Both the position numbers and the translations under genes were made by a program. A DNA stretch of 64,000 bases, taken from positions 2,046,001 to 2,110,000 of the forward strand of contig NZ_AP023189.1 of NCBI RefSeq assembly GCF_012767755.2, in the 5' to 3' direction. The notes below the pieces were generated by a model. That model searched no databases and was not told the DNA's origin. It saw only the letters and a program-made list of their open reading frames with translations. Shown here one piece after another: positions 24,220 through 33,086 of this stretch (its first letter is position 1; each line of letters begins with the position of its first letter). Source of the DNA: Pseudomonas tohonis. GTDB lineage: Bacteria; Pseudomonadota; Gammaproteobacteria; Pseudomonadales; Pseudomonadaceae.

Positions 24220-25014
24220 TCACTGGGCCCAGGTCGGTTTGCGCTTCTGCACGAAGGCCATGGTCCCTTCGGCGCCTTCGGCTCCGGTCACGGCGTCGGC
24301 GAACCAGGCGGCGGCGTCGTCCAGCAACGGGCCCAGCTCGCGTTCCTCGGTGGCCAGCAGCAGTGCCTTGGTCCGTGCGTTGGCGCCGGGGGCACAGCGG
24401 CGCACCTGCTCCAGGGTGGCGCCGAGGCGTGCGTCGACGGCGGCGTCATCGGCCTCGGCGAAGTGCACCAGGCCCAGGCGCAGCGCCTCGTTGCCGTCGA
24501 AGCGCGCGGCGGTGAGGGCCAGGCGGCGGGCCTGGGTCAGGCCGATGCGCTTGACCACGAAGGGGGCGATCTGTGCGGGCAGGATGCCCAGGCCGGTTTC
24601 CGGCAGGCCGAATTGCGCGCCCTGGTGGGCGATGGCGATGTCGGAGATGCAGGCGAGGCCGAAGCCACCGCCGAGCACGGCGCCTTCCAGCACGGCGATC
24701 ACCACTTGCGGGGCGGCCTGGGCCTCCTCCAGCAGGCTGCCGAAGGCACGGTTCAGCTCGCGGTAGGCGTCGGCGCCGGCGGCGCGCGCCGAGGCCATGT
24801 CCTTGATGTCGCCGCCGGCGCAGAAGTGCCCATCGGCGCCACGCAGCACCAGGGCGCGCACGTCACTGCCCTGGCGCACGGCGGCCAGCACCGAGCGCAG
24901 TTCGCCGACCATGGCCAGGCTCATGGCGTTGCGCGCGTCCGGGCGGTTGAGGGTGACGTGGAGCACGCCGCCCGCCTGCTCCAGCAGCAGGGTTTCGCAG
25001 GCGGGCAGGCTCAT
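24220..25014 (-). CDS. atuE: AtuE, isohexenyl-glutaconyl-CoA hydratase
   Basis: Enoyl-CoA hydratase (crotonase) fold of 264 residues. Oxyanion segments LRGADGHFCAGGDIKDM and EGAVLGGGFGLACISDIAIA are intact, followed by FGLPETGLGILPAQIA. In the Atu pathway it hydrates isohexenyl-glutaconyl-CoA to the 3-hydroxy derivative that is cleaved to acetate and 7-methyl-3-oxo-6-octenoyl-CoA. Its ATG overlaps the atuD stop by four bases, and no strong ribosome site is present, consistent with coupling. Confidence 0.92.
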   Translation of the reverse strand: MSLPACETLLLEQAGGVLHVTLNRPDARNAMSLAMVGELRSVLAAVRQGSDVRALVLRGADGHFCAGGDIKDMASARAAGADAYRELNRAFGSLLEEAQAAPQVVIAVLEGAVLGGGFGLACISDIAIAHQGAQFGLPETGLGILPAQIAPFVVKRIGLTQARRLALTAARFDGNEALRLGLVHFAEADDAAVDARLGATLEQVRRCAPGANARTKALLLATEERELGPLLDDAAAWFADAVTGAEGAEGTMAFVQKRKPTWAQ

Positions 25015-26168
25015 TTCTTCTTACCGGGCAGGATGCCCATCAGCTTGCTGATGATGCCCAGCATGATCTCGTCGGCGCCGCCGCCGATGGAGACCAGGCG
25101 CGTGTCGCGGTAGGCGCGGGAGATGTGGTTGTCCCACATGAAGCCCATGCCGCCCCAGTACTGCAGGCAGGAGTCGGTGACTTCGCGGCCCAGGCGCCCG
25201 GCCTTGAGCTTGGCCATGGAGGCGAGGCGGGTGACGTCCTTGCCCTTCACGTACATTTCGGTGGCCTGGTAGACCAGGGCGCGCAGGCATTCCACCTCGG
25301 TCATCATCTCGGCCATGCGGAAGTGGATGACCTGGTTGTCGATCAGCGCGTTGCCGAAGGTCTTGCGCTCTTTGCAGTACTCGATGGTGGCGTCGATGCA
25401 GTGCTCCAGGCCCTTGATCATGTTGGCGGCGCCGAACAGGCGCTCTTCCTGGAACTGCAGCATCTGCATCATGAAGCCGGCGCCTTCGTGGCCGATGCGG
25501 TTGCGCTGCGGCACGCGGACGTTGTCGAAGAACACCTGGGCGGTCTCCGAGCTGCGCATGCCGAGCTTGTCCAGGTGCGGGCTGACGCTGATGCCGGGGG
25601 TGTTCATCGGCACCATGATCAGCGACTTGTTGACGTGGGGCTTGTCGTCGGAGGTGTTGGCCAGCAGGCAGATGAAGTCGGCGGACGGGGAGTTGGTGAT
25701 CCACATCTTGCTGCCGTTGATCACGTAGTCGTCGCCGTCCTTGCGGGCGCTGGTCTTGAGGCCCGCGACGTCGGAGCCGGCGCCCACTTCGGAGACGCCG
25801 ATGCAGCCGACCATCTCGCCGGCGATGGCCGGGCGCAGGAACTCCTCGCGCAGCTCGTCGGAGCCGAAGCGCGCCAGGGCTGGGGTGCACATGTCGGTCT
25901 GCACGCCGATGGACATGGGGATGCCGCCGCAATGGATGGTGCCGAACTCTTCGGCGGCGACGATGGAGTAGCTGTAGTCCAGGCCCATGCCGCCGAATTT
26001 CTCCGGCTTGGAGATGCCCAGCAGGCCCAGCTCGCCGGCCTTCCTGAAGATGTCGTGGATGGGGAAGCGACCGTCTTTCTCCCACTGGTCGACGTGCGGG
26101 TTGATTTCCTTGTCGACGAAGTTGCGGACGGTACGGCGAAGCTCTTCGTGTTCCTGGGTAAAGATCAT
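25011..26168 (-). CDS. atuD: AtuD, citronellyl-CoA dehydrogenase
   Basis: Acyl-CoA dehydrogenase of 385 residues. Typical motifs: GCIGVSEVGAGSDVAGLKT, KMWITNSPSADF, RVPQRNRIG, LQYWGGMGFMWDN and YRDTRLVSIGGGADEIM. It introduces the double bond into citronellyl-CoA to give cis-geranyl-CoA, reducing ETF. EtfAB and ETF-QO, encoded about 20 kb upstream in this window, are the likely electron acceptors. AGGAG is nine bases before the start. 49 bases separate it from atuC. Confidence 0.93.
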   Translation of the reverse strand: MIFTQEHEELRRTVRNFVDKEINPHVDQWEKDGRFPIHDIFRKAGELGLLGISKPEKFGGMGLDYSYSIVAAEEFGTIHCGGIPMSIGVQTDMCTPALARFGSDELREEFLRPAIAGEMVGCIGVSEVGAGSDVAGLKTSARKDGDDYVINGSKMWITNSPSADFICLLANTSDDKPHVNKSLIMVPMNTPGISVSPHLDKLGMRSSETAQVFFDNVRVPQRNRIGHEGAGFMMQMLQFQEERLFGAANMIKGLEHCIDATIEYCKERKTFGNALIDNQVIHFRMAEMMTEVECLRALVYQATEMYVKGKDVTRLASMAKLKAGRLGREVTDSCLQYWGGMGFMWDNHISRAYRDTRLVSIGGGADEIMLGIISKLMGILPGKKK

Positions 26169-26217
26169 CCTGTCGTTCTCCTCTTGGGGTGCGTCGTGCG
26201 CACCGTGATCGTTCGGT

Positions 26218-27834
26218 TCAGAAACGGGCGACGCCGAAACTGTTGGCTTTCAGCGGTCGCCGGTGGGCTTCCGCGCAGATGTCCAGCAGGTAGCCCAGCA
26301 ACTGGCGGCTGTCGCGGGGGTCGATCAGGCCGTCGTCCCACAGGCCGGCGGTGCCGTAGAGCGCGGTGGACTGGCTGTCGAGCTTCTGCGCGGTGACCTG
26401 TTCGAGCATGTCGAGCATCTTCGGGTCGGCTTCCTTGCCCTCCTTGGCGTGTTTCTCCTCGGTGACGATGCGCAGCACCTTGCCGGCCTGGGCGCCACCC
26501 ATCACGGCGGTACGGCTGTTGGGCCAGGCGAAGATGAAGCGCGGGTCCAGCCCGCGGCCGCACATGGCGTAGTTGCCGGCGCCGTAGGAGCCGCCCACCA
26601 CCAGGGTGAGCTTGGGCACGGTGGCGTTGGCCACCGCCTGGATCATCTTCGAGCCGTGCTTGATCACCCCCAGCTGTTCCGACTCGGTGCCGACCATGAA
26701 GCCGGTGGTGTTGTGCAGGAACAGGATGGGCGTGTTGCTCTGCTCGCAAAGCTGGATGAACTGCGCCGCCTTGGCTGCACCGCGGGGGGTGATCGGGCCG
26801 TTGTTGCCGATCAGGCCGCAGGGCTGGCCCTCGATGCGCAGGTGGCCGCAGACGGTCTGGCTGTCGAACTCGTTCTTGAAGTCGAGGAATTCCGAGCCGT
26901 CGGCGATGCGCGCGACGATCTCGCGCACGTCGTAGGGCTTCTTCGGGTCGGCCGGCACCAGGCCCAGCAGGTCGCTGGCCGGGTACAGCGGCTCGCGCCA
27001 CTGGCGCTGCTCGCGCGGCGGCAGCTGGGCGTTCCACGGCAGCATGGCGAGGATGTCGCGGGCGATGCGCAGGGCGTCGGCGTCGTTCTCCGCCAGGTAC
27101 TCGGCGGTGCCGGCGACCTGGGCGTGCATCTCGGCACCGCCCAGCTCCTCGTCCGTGGCCACCTCGCCGGTGGCGGCCTTGAGCAGCGGCGGGCCGGCGA
27201 GGAACATCTTGGCCTTGCCGCGCACCACCACCACATAGTCCGAGAGGCCCGGCTGGTAGGCCCCGCCGGCGGTGCTGGAGCCGTGCACCACGGTGATCTG
27301 CGGCAGGCCCATGGCGGACATGCGCGCCTGGTTGGCGAAGCCGCGCGCACCCTCGACGAAGATGTCCGCCGCGTAGTTGAGGTTGGCGCCGCCGCTCTCG
27401 GTCAGGGCGATCACCGGCAGCTTGTTCTCGAAGGCGATCTGCTGCAGGCGCAGGGTCTTCTTCAGGCCGGTGGGGGAGATGGTGCCGCCCTTGATGGCGC
27501 TGTTGCTGGCGGTGACCAGGCAGCGCACGCCGGCCACATAGCCGATGCCGGCGATGATGCCGCCGCCGGCCTGGGTGCCGTCCTTGTCGTCGTGCAGCTT
27601 GTAGCCGGCCAGCGAGGAGAGCTCGAGGAAGGGCGCGCCCGGGTCAAGCAGCAGGTTGAGGCGCTCGCGGGGCAGCAGCTGGCCACGCTTCTCGAACTTG
27701 GGCTTGGCCTCGAAGGCCTTGTCCAGGACCTTGCGCTCGACATCGCGGAAGCTGTCGATGGCGGCGAGCATGGCCTCGCGGTTGCGGGCGAATTCCTCGC
27801 CCTGGGTGTCCAGTTCGGAGTGGATGACGGCCAT
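26218..27834 (-). CDS. atuC: AtuC, geranyl-CoA carboxylase beta subunit
   Basis: Carboxyltransferase subunit of 538 residues, the normal size for acyl-CoA carboxylase beta chains of the methylcrotonyl/geranyl class. Motifs: RGQLLPRERLNLLLDPGAPF, ALTESGGANLNYAADIF, VHGSSTAGGAYQPGLSDY, IGNNGPITPRGAAKAAQF and VVGGSYGAGNYAMCGRGLDP. The adjacent atu genes, rather than liu genes, support geranyl-CoA as substrate. The start is three bases after atuB, with GAGGAG inside the atuB end. Confidence 0.94.
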   Translation of the reverse strand: MAVIHSELDTQGEEFARNREAMLAAIDSFRDVERKVLDKAFEAKPKFEKRGQLLPRERLNLLLDPGAPFLELSSLAGYKLHDDKDGTQAGGGIIAGIGYVAGVRCLVTASNSAIKGGTISPTGLKKTLRLQQIAFENKLPVIALTESGGANLNYAADIFVEGARGFANQARMSAMGLPQITVVHGSSTAGGAYQPGLSDYVVVVRGKAKMFLAGPPLLKAATGEVATDEELGGAEMHAQVAGTAEYLAENDADALRIARDILAMLPWNAQLPPREQRQWREPLYPASDLLGLVPADPKKPYDVREIVARIADGSEFLDFKNEFDSQTVCGHLRIEGQPCGLIGNNGPITPRGAAKAAQFIQLCEQSNTPILFLHNTTGFMVGTESEQLGVIKHGSKMIQAVANATVPKLTLVVGGSYGAGNYAMCGRGLDPRFIFAWPNSRTAVMGGAQAGKVLRIVTEEKHAKEGKEADPKMLDMLEQVTAQKLDSQSTALYGTAGLWDDGLIDPRDSRQLLGYLLDICAEAHRRPLKANSFGVARF

Positions 27835-27837
27835 GGC

Positions 27838-28707
27838 TTACTCCTCGTCCTTGAACACGGCGGGCATATAGGCCCGGTGGAAACCGTTGTAGGACTCGCT
27901 GGCGCGGGCCTTGCCCAGGGTCCAGGCGCGGGTGCCCTGGCTGGCGGCGCCGTCGATGCGGATGGTGTTGCCGCTGATGAAGTTGGCACCGGGGGAGAGC
28001 AGGAAGACGATGGCGGCCGCCACCTCGGACTCGGTGCCGATGCGCTGCAGCGGGACGTGGTCCTTGAGGGAGCGGATCATCGATTTCATGGATTCGGGGT
28101 AGGTGTCCATGCCACTGGAGGCGATCCAGCCCGGCGCCACGGCGTTGACCCGCACCCCGGCGTGGCCCCACTCGTAGGCGGCGGTCTTGGTGAAGTTCTC
28201 CATGCCGGCGCGGGCGGCGCCGGAGTGGCCCATGCCGGGCATGCCGCCCCACATGTCGGCGAGCATGTTGACGATGCTGCCGCCGGTCTTGCTCATGCTC
28301 TGCAGGAAGACCTCCTTGGCCACCAGGAAGCCGCCCACGAGGTTGGTGCGCACCACGGTCTCGAAGCCTTTCTGGTTGATGCCGATGAGCGGCGCGGGGA
28401 ACTGGCCGCCGGCGTTGTTGACCAGGTGGTGGATGGGGCCGCGCTCGGCCACCACGGCCTTGACCATGGCCTTGACCGCTTCTTCGTCACGGATGTCGCA
28501 GGCCTGCCAGCTGGCGCTGCCGCCGTCCTCGATGATCTCGCCGGCGGTGGCTTCGAGCTTTTCCGCCTTGCGCCCCACCAGCACCACGTGGGCGCCGAGG
28601 TGGGCGAGCTCGTGGGCCACGCAGCGGCCGATGCCGCTGCCGCCGCCGGTGACGAGGATGGTCTGGCCGCTGAACAGGCCGGGTTTGAACACGGAATCGT
28701 AGGCCAT
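27838..28707 (-). CDS. atuB: AtuB, short-chain dehydrogenase
   Basis: SDR of 289 residues with cofactor loop VTGGGSGIGRCVAHELA, NNAGGQFPAPLI and a conserved catalytic region around NMLADMWGGMPGMGHSGAARAGMEN. The usual Tyr of YxxxK is replaced in this reading by SGAARAG, as in the peroxisomal trans-2-enoyl-CoA reductase-like SDR branch; this is worth checking before assigning alcohol oxidation. In P. aeruginosa AtuB is annotated as a citronellol-related oxidoreductase. Starts seven bases after atuA stop. Confidence 0.9.
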   Translation of the reverse strand: MAYDSVFKPGLFSGQTILVTGGGSGIGRCVAHELAHLGAHVVLVGRKAEKLEATAGEIIEDGGSASWQACDIRDEEAVKAMVKAVVAERGPIHHLVNNAGGQFPAPLIGINQKGFETVVRTNLVGGFLVAKEVFLQSMSKTGGSIVNMLADMWGGMPGMGHSGAARAGMENFTKTAAYEWGHAGVRVNAVAPGWIASSGMDTYPESMKSMIRSLKDHVPLQRIGTESEVAAAIVFLLSPGANFISGNTIRIDGAASQGTRAWTLGKARASESYNGFHRAYMPAVFKDEE

Positions 28708-28714
28708 CGCGTGC

Positions 28715-30508
28715 TTATCCTTTCAGGCTGTCGGCCAGGGCGCGGGGCACCGGGACCGGGAATTCGAGCAGTTGCTGGGCGAAGGCCTTGCCTTGCGGGT
28801 CGATGCGCAGGCTGGCGACGCCCCCGCCGCCCAGGGCGTTCTCCAGGAGGAAGTTGAGGCTGTGGCTGCCAGGCAGGTACCAGCGCGCCACGCGGCCGAT
28901 CTGCGGGTCGAGCACATGGCCCATCCAGTCGACCACCGCCTCGGGGGTCAGCGCCTCGGCGATCCAGGGCAGGTAGTCGCTCTGGCGCGCCATGACGCCG
29001 ATGTTGCTGTGGTTGCCCTTGTCGCCGGAGCGCGCCACGGCCAGCTTCACCAGCGGCACGCTGGCGTCCGCGGGGCCCTGGGGGGCGGGCGGGGCGAGGT
29101 CGTCGGCCAGGCTGGCGGCGTCGAAGGCCTCCAGCTCGGGCAGGGCCACGGGGTGGCGTTCGCCGGCCAGTTCCACGTCCAGGTCGCAGGCGGCCTTGTC
29201 CACCAGGAAGGAGAACAGGCGGATCACCGGGTACACGGTCGGGCGCCCGCCGACGATGCCGGTGAGGCCCGGCGCCATGCCGGTGGCGGCCTGGGCGATC
29301 TCGCGGGAGAAGAGGATCAGTGCTTCCTTCCTGGCGTGGCGCACGGCCAGCTTGACCACGATCTCGCGGCTGTCCTGCCTCTGCCCGTGCGGCCCGTAGG
29401 TGGCCTCGCTGCCGAGCAGCTCGATGCTCACCTCGCGGTAGGGCCCCCAGCCGCGTGCGGCGAAGATCTCCTCGGTCTTGGCGATGATGGCGCGGCTCAC
29501 GCGATCGGCCTTCTTCACCGCGTCGATGCCGGCGATCAGGCAGCTGGCGGTGCAGCGGAAGCCGTCCGGGTGGGTGGCACTGACCTTGTACTGGTCGGTG
29601 GGCGGCAGGCCGTGGGCACCCTCGACGCTGACGCGGTGCTCGCCGACCTGGGCCAGGCGCACCCGGGTGAAGTCGCAGACCACGTCCGGCAGCAGGTAGG
29701 CGCGGGGGTCGCCGATCTCGTAGAGCATCTGCTCGCCGACGGTGAAGGGCGTCACCAGGCCGCCGGTGCCGGCCGGCTTGGTCACGGTGAAGCGGCCATC
29801 GGCCTCGACTTCGACGATGGGGAAGCCGATGTGCTCGTAGTCAGGCACCTGCTCCCAGTCGGTGAAGTTGCCACCGGTGCACTGGGCGCCGCACTCGATG
29901 ATGTGGCCGGCGAGGGCGGCCTGGGCCAGGCGGTCGTAGTCGTTCCAGCCCCACTTGAATTCATGCACCAGGGCGGCGCTGACCACCGCGCTGTCCACCA
30001 CCCGGCCGGTGATGACGATGTCGGCGCCTTGCTCCAGCGCGGCGACGATGCCCGGCGCACCGAGGTAGGCGTTGACCGAGACGCACATGGGCGGCAGCGG
30101 CGCGCCGCTGAACATCTCGGTGACGCCGGCCTTGGCCAGGGCGGGGAGCTTGGGTTGCAGGTTGTCGCCATGCAGCACGGCGATCTTCAGGGTCACGCCG
30201 GCCTTTTCGCAGGCCGCGGCGAGGGCGGCGGCGCAGGCCTGGGGATTGACCCCGCCGGCGTTGCTGATCACCCGGATGCGTTTATCGGCGATGGCCGGCA
30301 GCAGCGGCGCCAGGACCTCGACGAAGTCGGTGGCATAGCCCTCGTCGGGCTTCTTCATGCGAGCGCCGGCGAGGATCGACATGGTGATCTCCGCCAGGTA
30401 GTCGAATACCAGGTAATCCAGCGGCGCACCGTTCACCAGCTGTGCGGCTGCAGTGGAGGTATCGCCCCAGAAGGCGGAGGCGCAACCGATGCGTACGGTT
30501 CTAGTCAT
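28715..30508 (-). CDS. atuA: AtuA, acyclic terpene utilisation protein
   Basis: Protein of 597 residues, first gene of the atu operon. It consists of an AtuA-family domain ([20 protein letters not shown] ... [20 protein letters not shown] ... [14 protein letters not shown]) fused to a C-terminal region ([22 protein letters not shown]). Members are required for growth on citronellol or geraniol; the reaction is not established. ATG at 30508 matches the family N-terminus but has a poor ribosome site; a GTG 18 bases upstream is possible. The promoter lies in the AtuR-controlled intergenic region. Confidence 0.93.
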   Translation of the reverse strand: MTRTVRIGCASAFWGDTSTAAAQLVNGAPLDYLVFDYLAEITMSILAGARMKKPDEGYATDFVEVLAPLLPAIADKRIRVISNAGGVNPQACAAALAAACEKAGVTLKIAVLHGDNLQPKLPALAKAGVTEMFSGAPLPPMCVSVNAYLGAPGIVAALEQGADIVITGRVVDSAVVSAALVHEFKWGWNDYDRLAQAALAGHIIECGAQCTGGNFTDWEQVPDYEHIGFPIVEVEADGRFTVTKPAGTGGLVTPFTVGEQMLYEIGDPRAYLLPDVVCDFTRVRLAQVGEHRVSVEGAHGLPPTDQYKVSATHPDGFRCTASCLIAGIDAVKKADRVSRAIIAKTEEIFAARGWGPYREVSIELLGSEATYGPHGQRQDSREIVVKLAVRHARKEALILFSREIAQAATGMAPGLTGIVGGRPTVYPVIRLFSFLVDKAACDLDVELAGERHPVALPELEAFDAASLADDLAPPAPQGPADASVPLVKLAVARSGDKGNHSNIGVMARQSDYLPWIAEALTPEAVVDWMGHVLDPQIGRVARWYLPGSHSLNFLLENALGGGGVASLRIDPQGKAFAQQLLEFPVPVPRALADSLKG

Positions 30509-30550
30509 TGTTCGGGCCCGTATCACTCGAAGGAGGTGTTGGCGACATTA

Positions 30551-30566
30551 CCAAGCAAGCGCTTGG
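30551..30566. promoter_or_regulatory. AtuR operator, atuA-proximal
   Basis: Inverted repeat CCAAGC-AAGC-GCTTGG. It overlaps the predicted transcription start of atuA and lies just upstream of the atuR -35. Confidence 0.8.
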
Positions 30567-30595
30567 TTGAAAAGTATGCCCGAGCAGTTTTTTAC
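30567..30595 (+). promoter_or_regulatory. Possible atuR promoter
   Basis: TTGAAA (30567-30572), 17 bases, TTTTAC (30590-30595), lying between the two operators and running into the second. Confidence 0.45.
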
Positions 30596-30599
30596 CCAA
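30571..30599 (-). promoter_or_regulatory. Possible atuA promoter
   Basis: On the minus strand TTGGGT (30594-30599), 17 bases, TACTTT (30571-30576). The -35 overlaps operator 2 and the start site region overlaps operator 1. Confidence 0.45.
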
Positions 30600-30612
30600 G
30601 CGCTTGCTTGGG
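30595..30612. promoter_or_regulatory. AtuR operator, atuR-proximal
   Basis: Perfect inverted repeat CCCAAGC-GCTT-GCTTGGG. It has the same half-sites as the first operator, with centres 45 bases apart. AtuR of P. aeruginosa is reported to bind two inverted repeats in the atuA-atuR intergenic region. Confidence 0.85.
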
Positions 30613-30711
30613 CGGCGGGTGCAGCATAGATTTCACGAATCAAGACAGAGACTTGCGCCCCATTCTTAAGTCGGATGGGCAAGCGCCGTGCAGCCGAGGT
30701 AGTGGGGATAG

Positions 30712-31341
30712 ATGAGCCTGGACGACCAAAAAGCCCAAGAAGTGATGCGCGAACTGGTGGCCACCGGGCAGGTGACCGATCCCGAGAGCGCCCGCGGCAA
30801 GCTGCTGCAGACCGCCGCTCACCTGTTCCGCAGCAAGGGCTACGAACGCACCACGGTGCGCGACCTGGCCGGCGCCGTGGGCATCCAGTCGGGCAGCATC
30901 TTCCATCACTTCAAGAGCAAGGACGAAATCCTCCGCTCGGTGATGGAGGAGACCATCCTCTACAACACCGCGCTGATGAAGGCCTCCCTGGCCGATGCGA
31001 CCAACCTGCGCGAACGGGTGCTGGCGCTGATCCGCTGCGAGCTGCAGTCGATCATGGGCGGCACCGGCGAGGCGATGGCGGTGCTGGTCTACGAGTGGCG
31101 CTCGCTGTCGGAGGAGGGCCAGCGCTACATCCTCGAGCTGCGCGATGCCTATGAGCTGCTCTGGCTGGATGTACTGGGCGAGGCCAAGGCCCAGGGCTAC
31201 TTCAATGCCGATCCCTTCATCCTGCGGCGCTTCCTCACCGGCGCGCTGTCCTGGACCACCACCTGGTTCCGTCCCGAGGGGGCGATGTCCCTCGACCAGC
31301 TCTGCGAAGAGGCGCTGTCGCTGGTGATCAAGGAAGTCTGA
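30712..31341 (+). CDS. atuR: AtuR, TetR-family repressor of atu genes
   Basis: TetR-type regulator of 209 residues. The DNA-binding domain is at about residues 25-75: ARGKLLQTAAHLFRSKGYE, TTVRDLAGAVGIQSGSIFHH, FKSKDEILRSVM. The C-terminal part is the all-helical ligand and dimer domain. It is transcribed divergently from atuA with two matching palindromes in between. By homology it represses atu expression until a pathway intermediate, probably a CoA ester, is present. Weak ribosome site (GGGGAT). Confidence 0.93.
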   Translation: MSLDDQKAQEVMRELVATGQVTDPESARGKLLQTAAHLFRSKGYERTTVRDLAGAVGIQSGSIFHHFKSKDEILRSVMEETILYNTALMKASLADATNLRERVLALIRCELQSIMGGTGEAMAVLVYEWRSLSEEGQRYILELRDAYELLWLDVLGEAKAQGYFNADPFILRRFLTGALSWTTTWFRPEGAMSLDQLCEEALSLVIKEV

Positions 31342-31395
31342 AGGCCCTTGAGCTAGTCTTGCCAGCGTGCGGGTTTCCTCTTCTCCGGGGCTTCG

Positions 31396-32190
31396 ATGTC
31401 TGCCGTTCGGCTTGTGTTTTCGGGTGTTTTGCTGCTTGCGTTGTGCCTTTCCTGCACCAGCGCGTCAGCGGCTCGACCCCGGGAAATACTGGTCGGCGGC
31501 TACCATTTCCCGCCCTACCTGATAAAGCCCGAAGAGCGGGAGCAGGGCCTGGTCCCCGACCTGGTGGCGCAGCTCAACCAGCTCCAGGGGCGTTTCCATT
31601 TCAGCATCGTGCCGACCTCGGCCGCGCGCCGTTACCGCGACCTGGAGCAGGGCCGCTATGACCTGATGCTGTTCGAGGACCCCGACTGGGGCTGGAGCGG
31701 CGTGCACTACGAAAGCATCGACATGCGCACCTCCGACGCCGAGGTCTACGTCGCACGCCGCCAGCCGGGGCGCGGGCAGGCTTTTTTCGATGACCTGGCG
31801 GGCAAGCGCCTGGCGCTCTACAACGGCTATCACTACGGTTTCGCCGGCTTCAACGCCGACCCCGAATACCTCTTCAAACGCTTCTCCGCCACGCTGACCT
31901 ACTCCCACGACAGCAATCTGCTAATGGTTTTGCACGGTCGTGCCGATATAGCCGTGGTCACGCGCTCCTACCTGGATCTGTTGTTCGCCAGGGAGCCGGC
32001 GCTGCGCGACAACCTGCTGGTTTCCCGTCGGATCGATCAGGAATACCATCTGCACGCGATGCTGCGTCCGGATGCACCGATCACCCGCGATGAGATGGCC
32101 GGTTTGCTCCAGAACCTGCAGGACGACGAGGCATTCCAACGGCTGCTGGCCAAGTACCAGCTGACGTTCAAGAAAAACGACCGACGATGA
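31396..32190 (+). CDS. Periplasmic binding-protein-like protein, copy 1
   Basis: Secreted SBP_bac_3-type protein of 264 residues with signal peptide ending about SASA-AR. It is a tandem paralogue of the next gene; both share FPPYxIKPE, a DPDWGW or NPDWGW segment, GYHYGFAGFxADPEYL and TYSHDSNLLMVLxGRADIAxVTRSYL. Amino-acid-binding-like fold, but no permease or ATPase is encoded nearby. Such orphan proteins often act as sensors or as periplasmic enzymes or scavengers. Next to atuR, but on the same strand and 54 bases after it; co-transcription with atuR is possible. Confidence 0.85.
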   Translation: MSAVRLVFSGVLLLALCLSCTSASAARPREILVGGYHFPPYLIKPEEREQGLVPDLVAQLNQLQGRFHFSIVPTSAARRYRDLEQGRYDLMLFEDPDWGWSGVHYESIDMRTSDAEVYVARRQPGRGQAFFDDLAGKRLALYNGYHYGFAGFNADPEYLFKRFSATLTYSHDSNLLMVLHGRADIAVVTRSYLDLLFAREPALRDNLLVSRRIDQEYHLHAMLRPDAPITRDEMAGLLQNLQDDEAFQRLLAKYQLTFKKNDRR

Positions 32191-32231
32191 ACGAGCGGCG
32201 CGATATCGGGGACACCATGGTTTTTGCATCA

Positions 32232-32246
32232 GCCTGCCAGGCAGGC
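32232..32246 (+). promoter_or_regulatory. Short perfect palindrome between tandem binding proteins
   Basis: GCCTGCC-A-GGCAGGC, lying between the stop of copy 1 and the start of copy 2. As RNA the loop is too tight for the full stem; it could be an operator. Confidence 0.35.
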
Positions 32247-32276
32247 CTTCGCTACGGATCGGCGAGATGGGGATTT

Positions 32277-33086
32277 ATGGATTCTCTCCGCCATGCACTG
32301 TTGGCCGCGCTGTTTCTGGCCGCTTGTGGCAGCGCCCAGGCGGCCGAACTGGTGCGGGTTGGTGGCGCGCACTTTCCCCCCTATGTGATCAAGCCCGAGT
32401 CCGCCGAGGCCACTGGCCTGCTGCCGGAGTTGCTGGCGGCGCTCAACCGCGAACAGCACGAGTTCGAGTTCGTCATGCTGCCGACGGCCATTCCCCGGCG
32501 CTTTCGCGACTTCCAGGCCGGTCGCATCGACATGGCGGTATTCGAGAACCCCGACTGGGGCTGGCAGGACATCCCCGGCGCGCGCGTCGACATGGGCCTG
32601 GAGGATGCCGAGGTGTTCGTCGCCCAACGACGCGCCTCCCGTGACCAGGAGTACTTCCGCACCCTGGTGGACAAGCGCCTGGCGCTCTACAGCGGCTATC
32701 ACTACGGCTTCGCCGGCTTCGATGCCGACCCCGAGTACCTGACCCGCGAATTCAACGCGCTGATGACCTATTCCCACGACAGCAACCTGCTGATGGTGCT
32801 GCGGGGCCGGGCGGACATCGCCCTGGTCACCCGTTCCTACCTCGGCATGTACCTGGAGAAGAACCCCGATCAGGCCGGGCAGTTCCTGGTGTCCACCCGT
32901 GTCGATCAGCATTACCGTCACTACGCGCTGCTGCGCCCCGGCGCGCCGATCAGCCCCGAACGCTTCACCGCGCTGCTGGAGCGATTGCGGGCCAAGGGCG
33001 ACCTGGAACGTATCTTCGGGCGCTACCAGATCCAGGTCAGCCCAGCTTCACTGGATAGCTCAGCATTGCCAGATGGCAGAGATTGA
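32277..33086 (+). CDS. Periplasmic binding-protein-like protein, copy 2
   Basis: Paralogue of the preceding gene, 269 residues. The start at 32277 is chosen because GGGGA lies just upstream and the signal peptide begins there; an ATG overlapping the copy 1 stop would add a 30-residue non-signal leader. The signal peptide contains FLAAC, a good lipobox, so it could be a lipoprotein, or be cleaved at AQA-AE. The conserved GYHYGFAGFDADPEYL and YSHDSNLLMVLRGRADIALV are shared with copy 1. Its 3' end overlaps the convergent CPBP gene by 50 bases. Confidence 0.85.
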   Translation: MDSLRHALLAALFLAACGSAQAAELVRVGGAHFPPYVIKPESAEATGLLPELLAALNREQHEFEFVMLPTAIPRRFRDFQAGRIDMAVFENPDWGWQDIPGARVDMGLEDAEVFVAQRRASRDQEYFRTLVDKRLALYSGYHYGFAGFDADPEYLTREFNALMTYSHDSNLLMVLRGRADIALVTRSYLGMYLEKNPDQAGQFLVSTRVDQHYRHYALLRPGAPISPERFTALLERLRAKGDLERIFGRYQIQVSPASLDSSALPDGRD

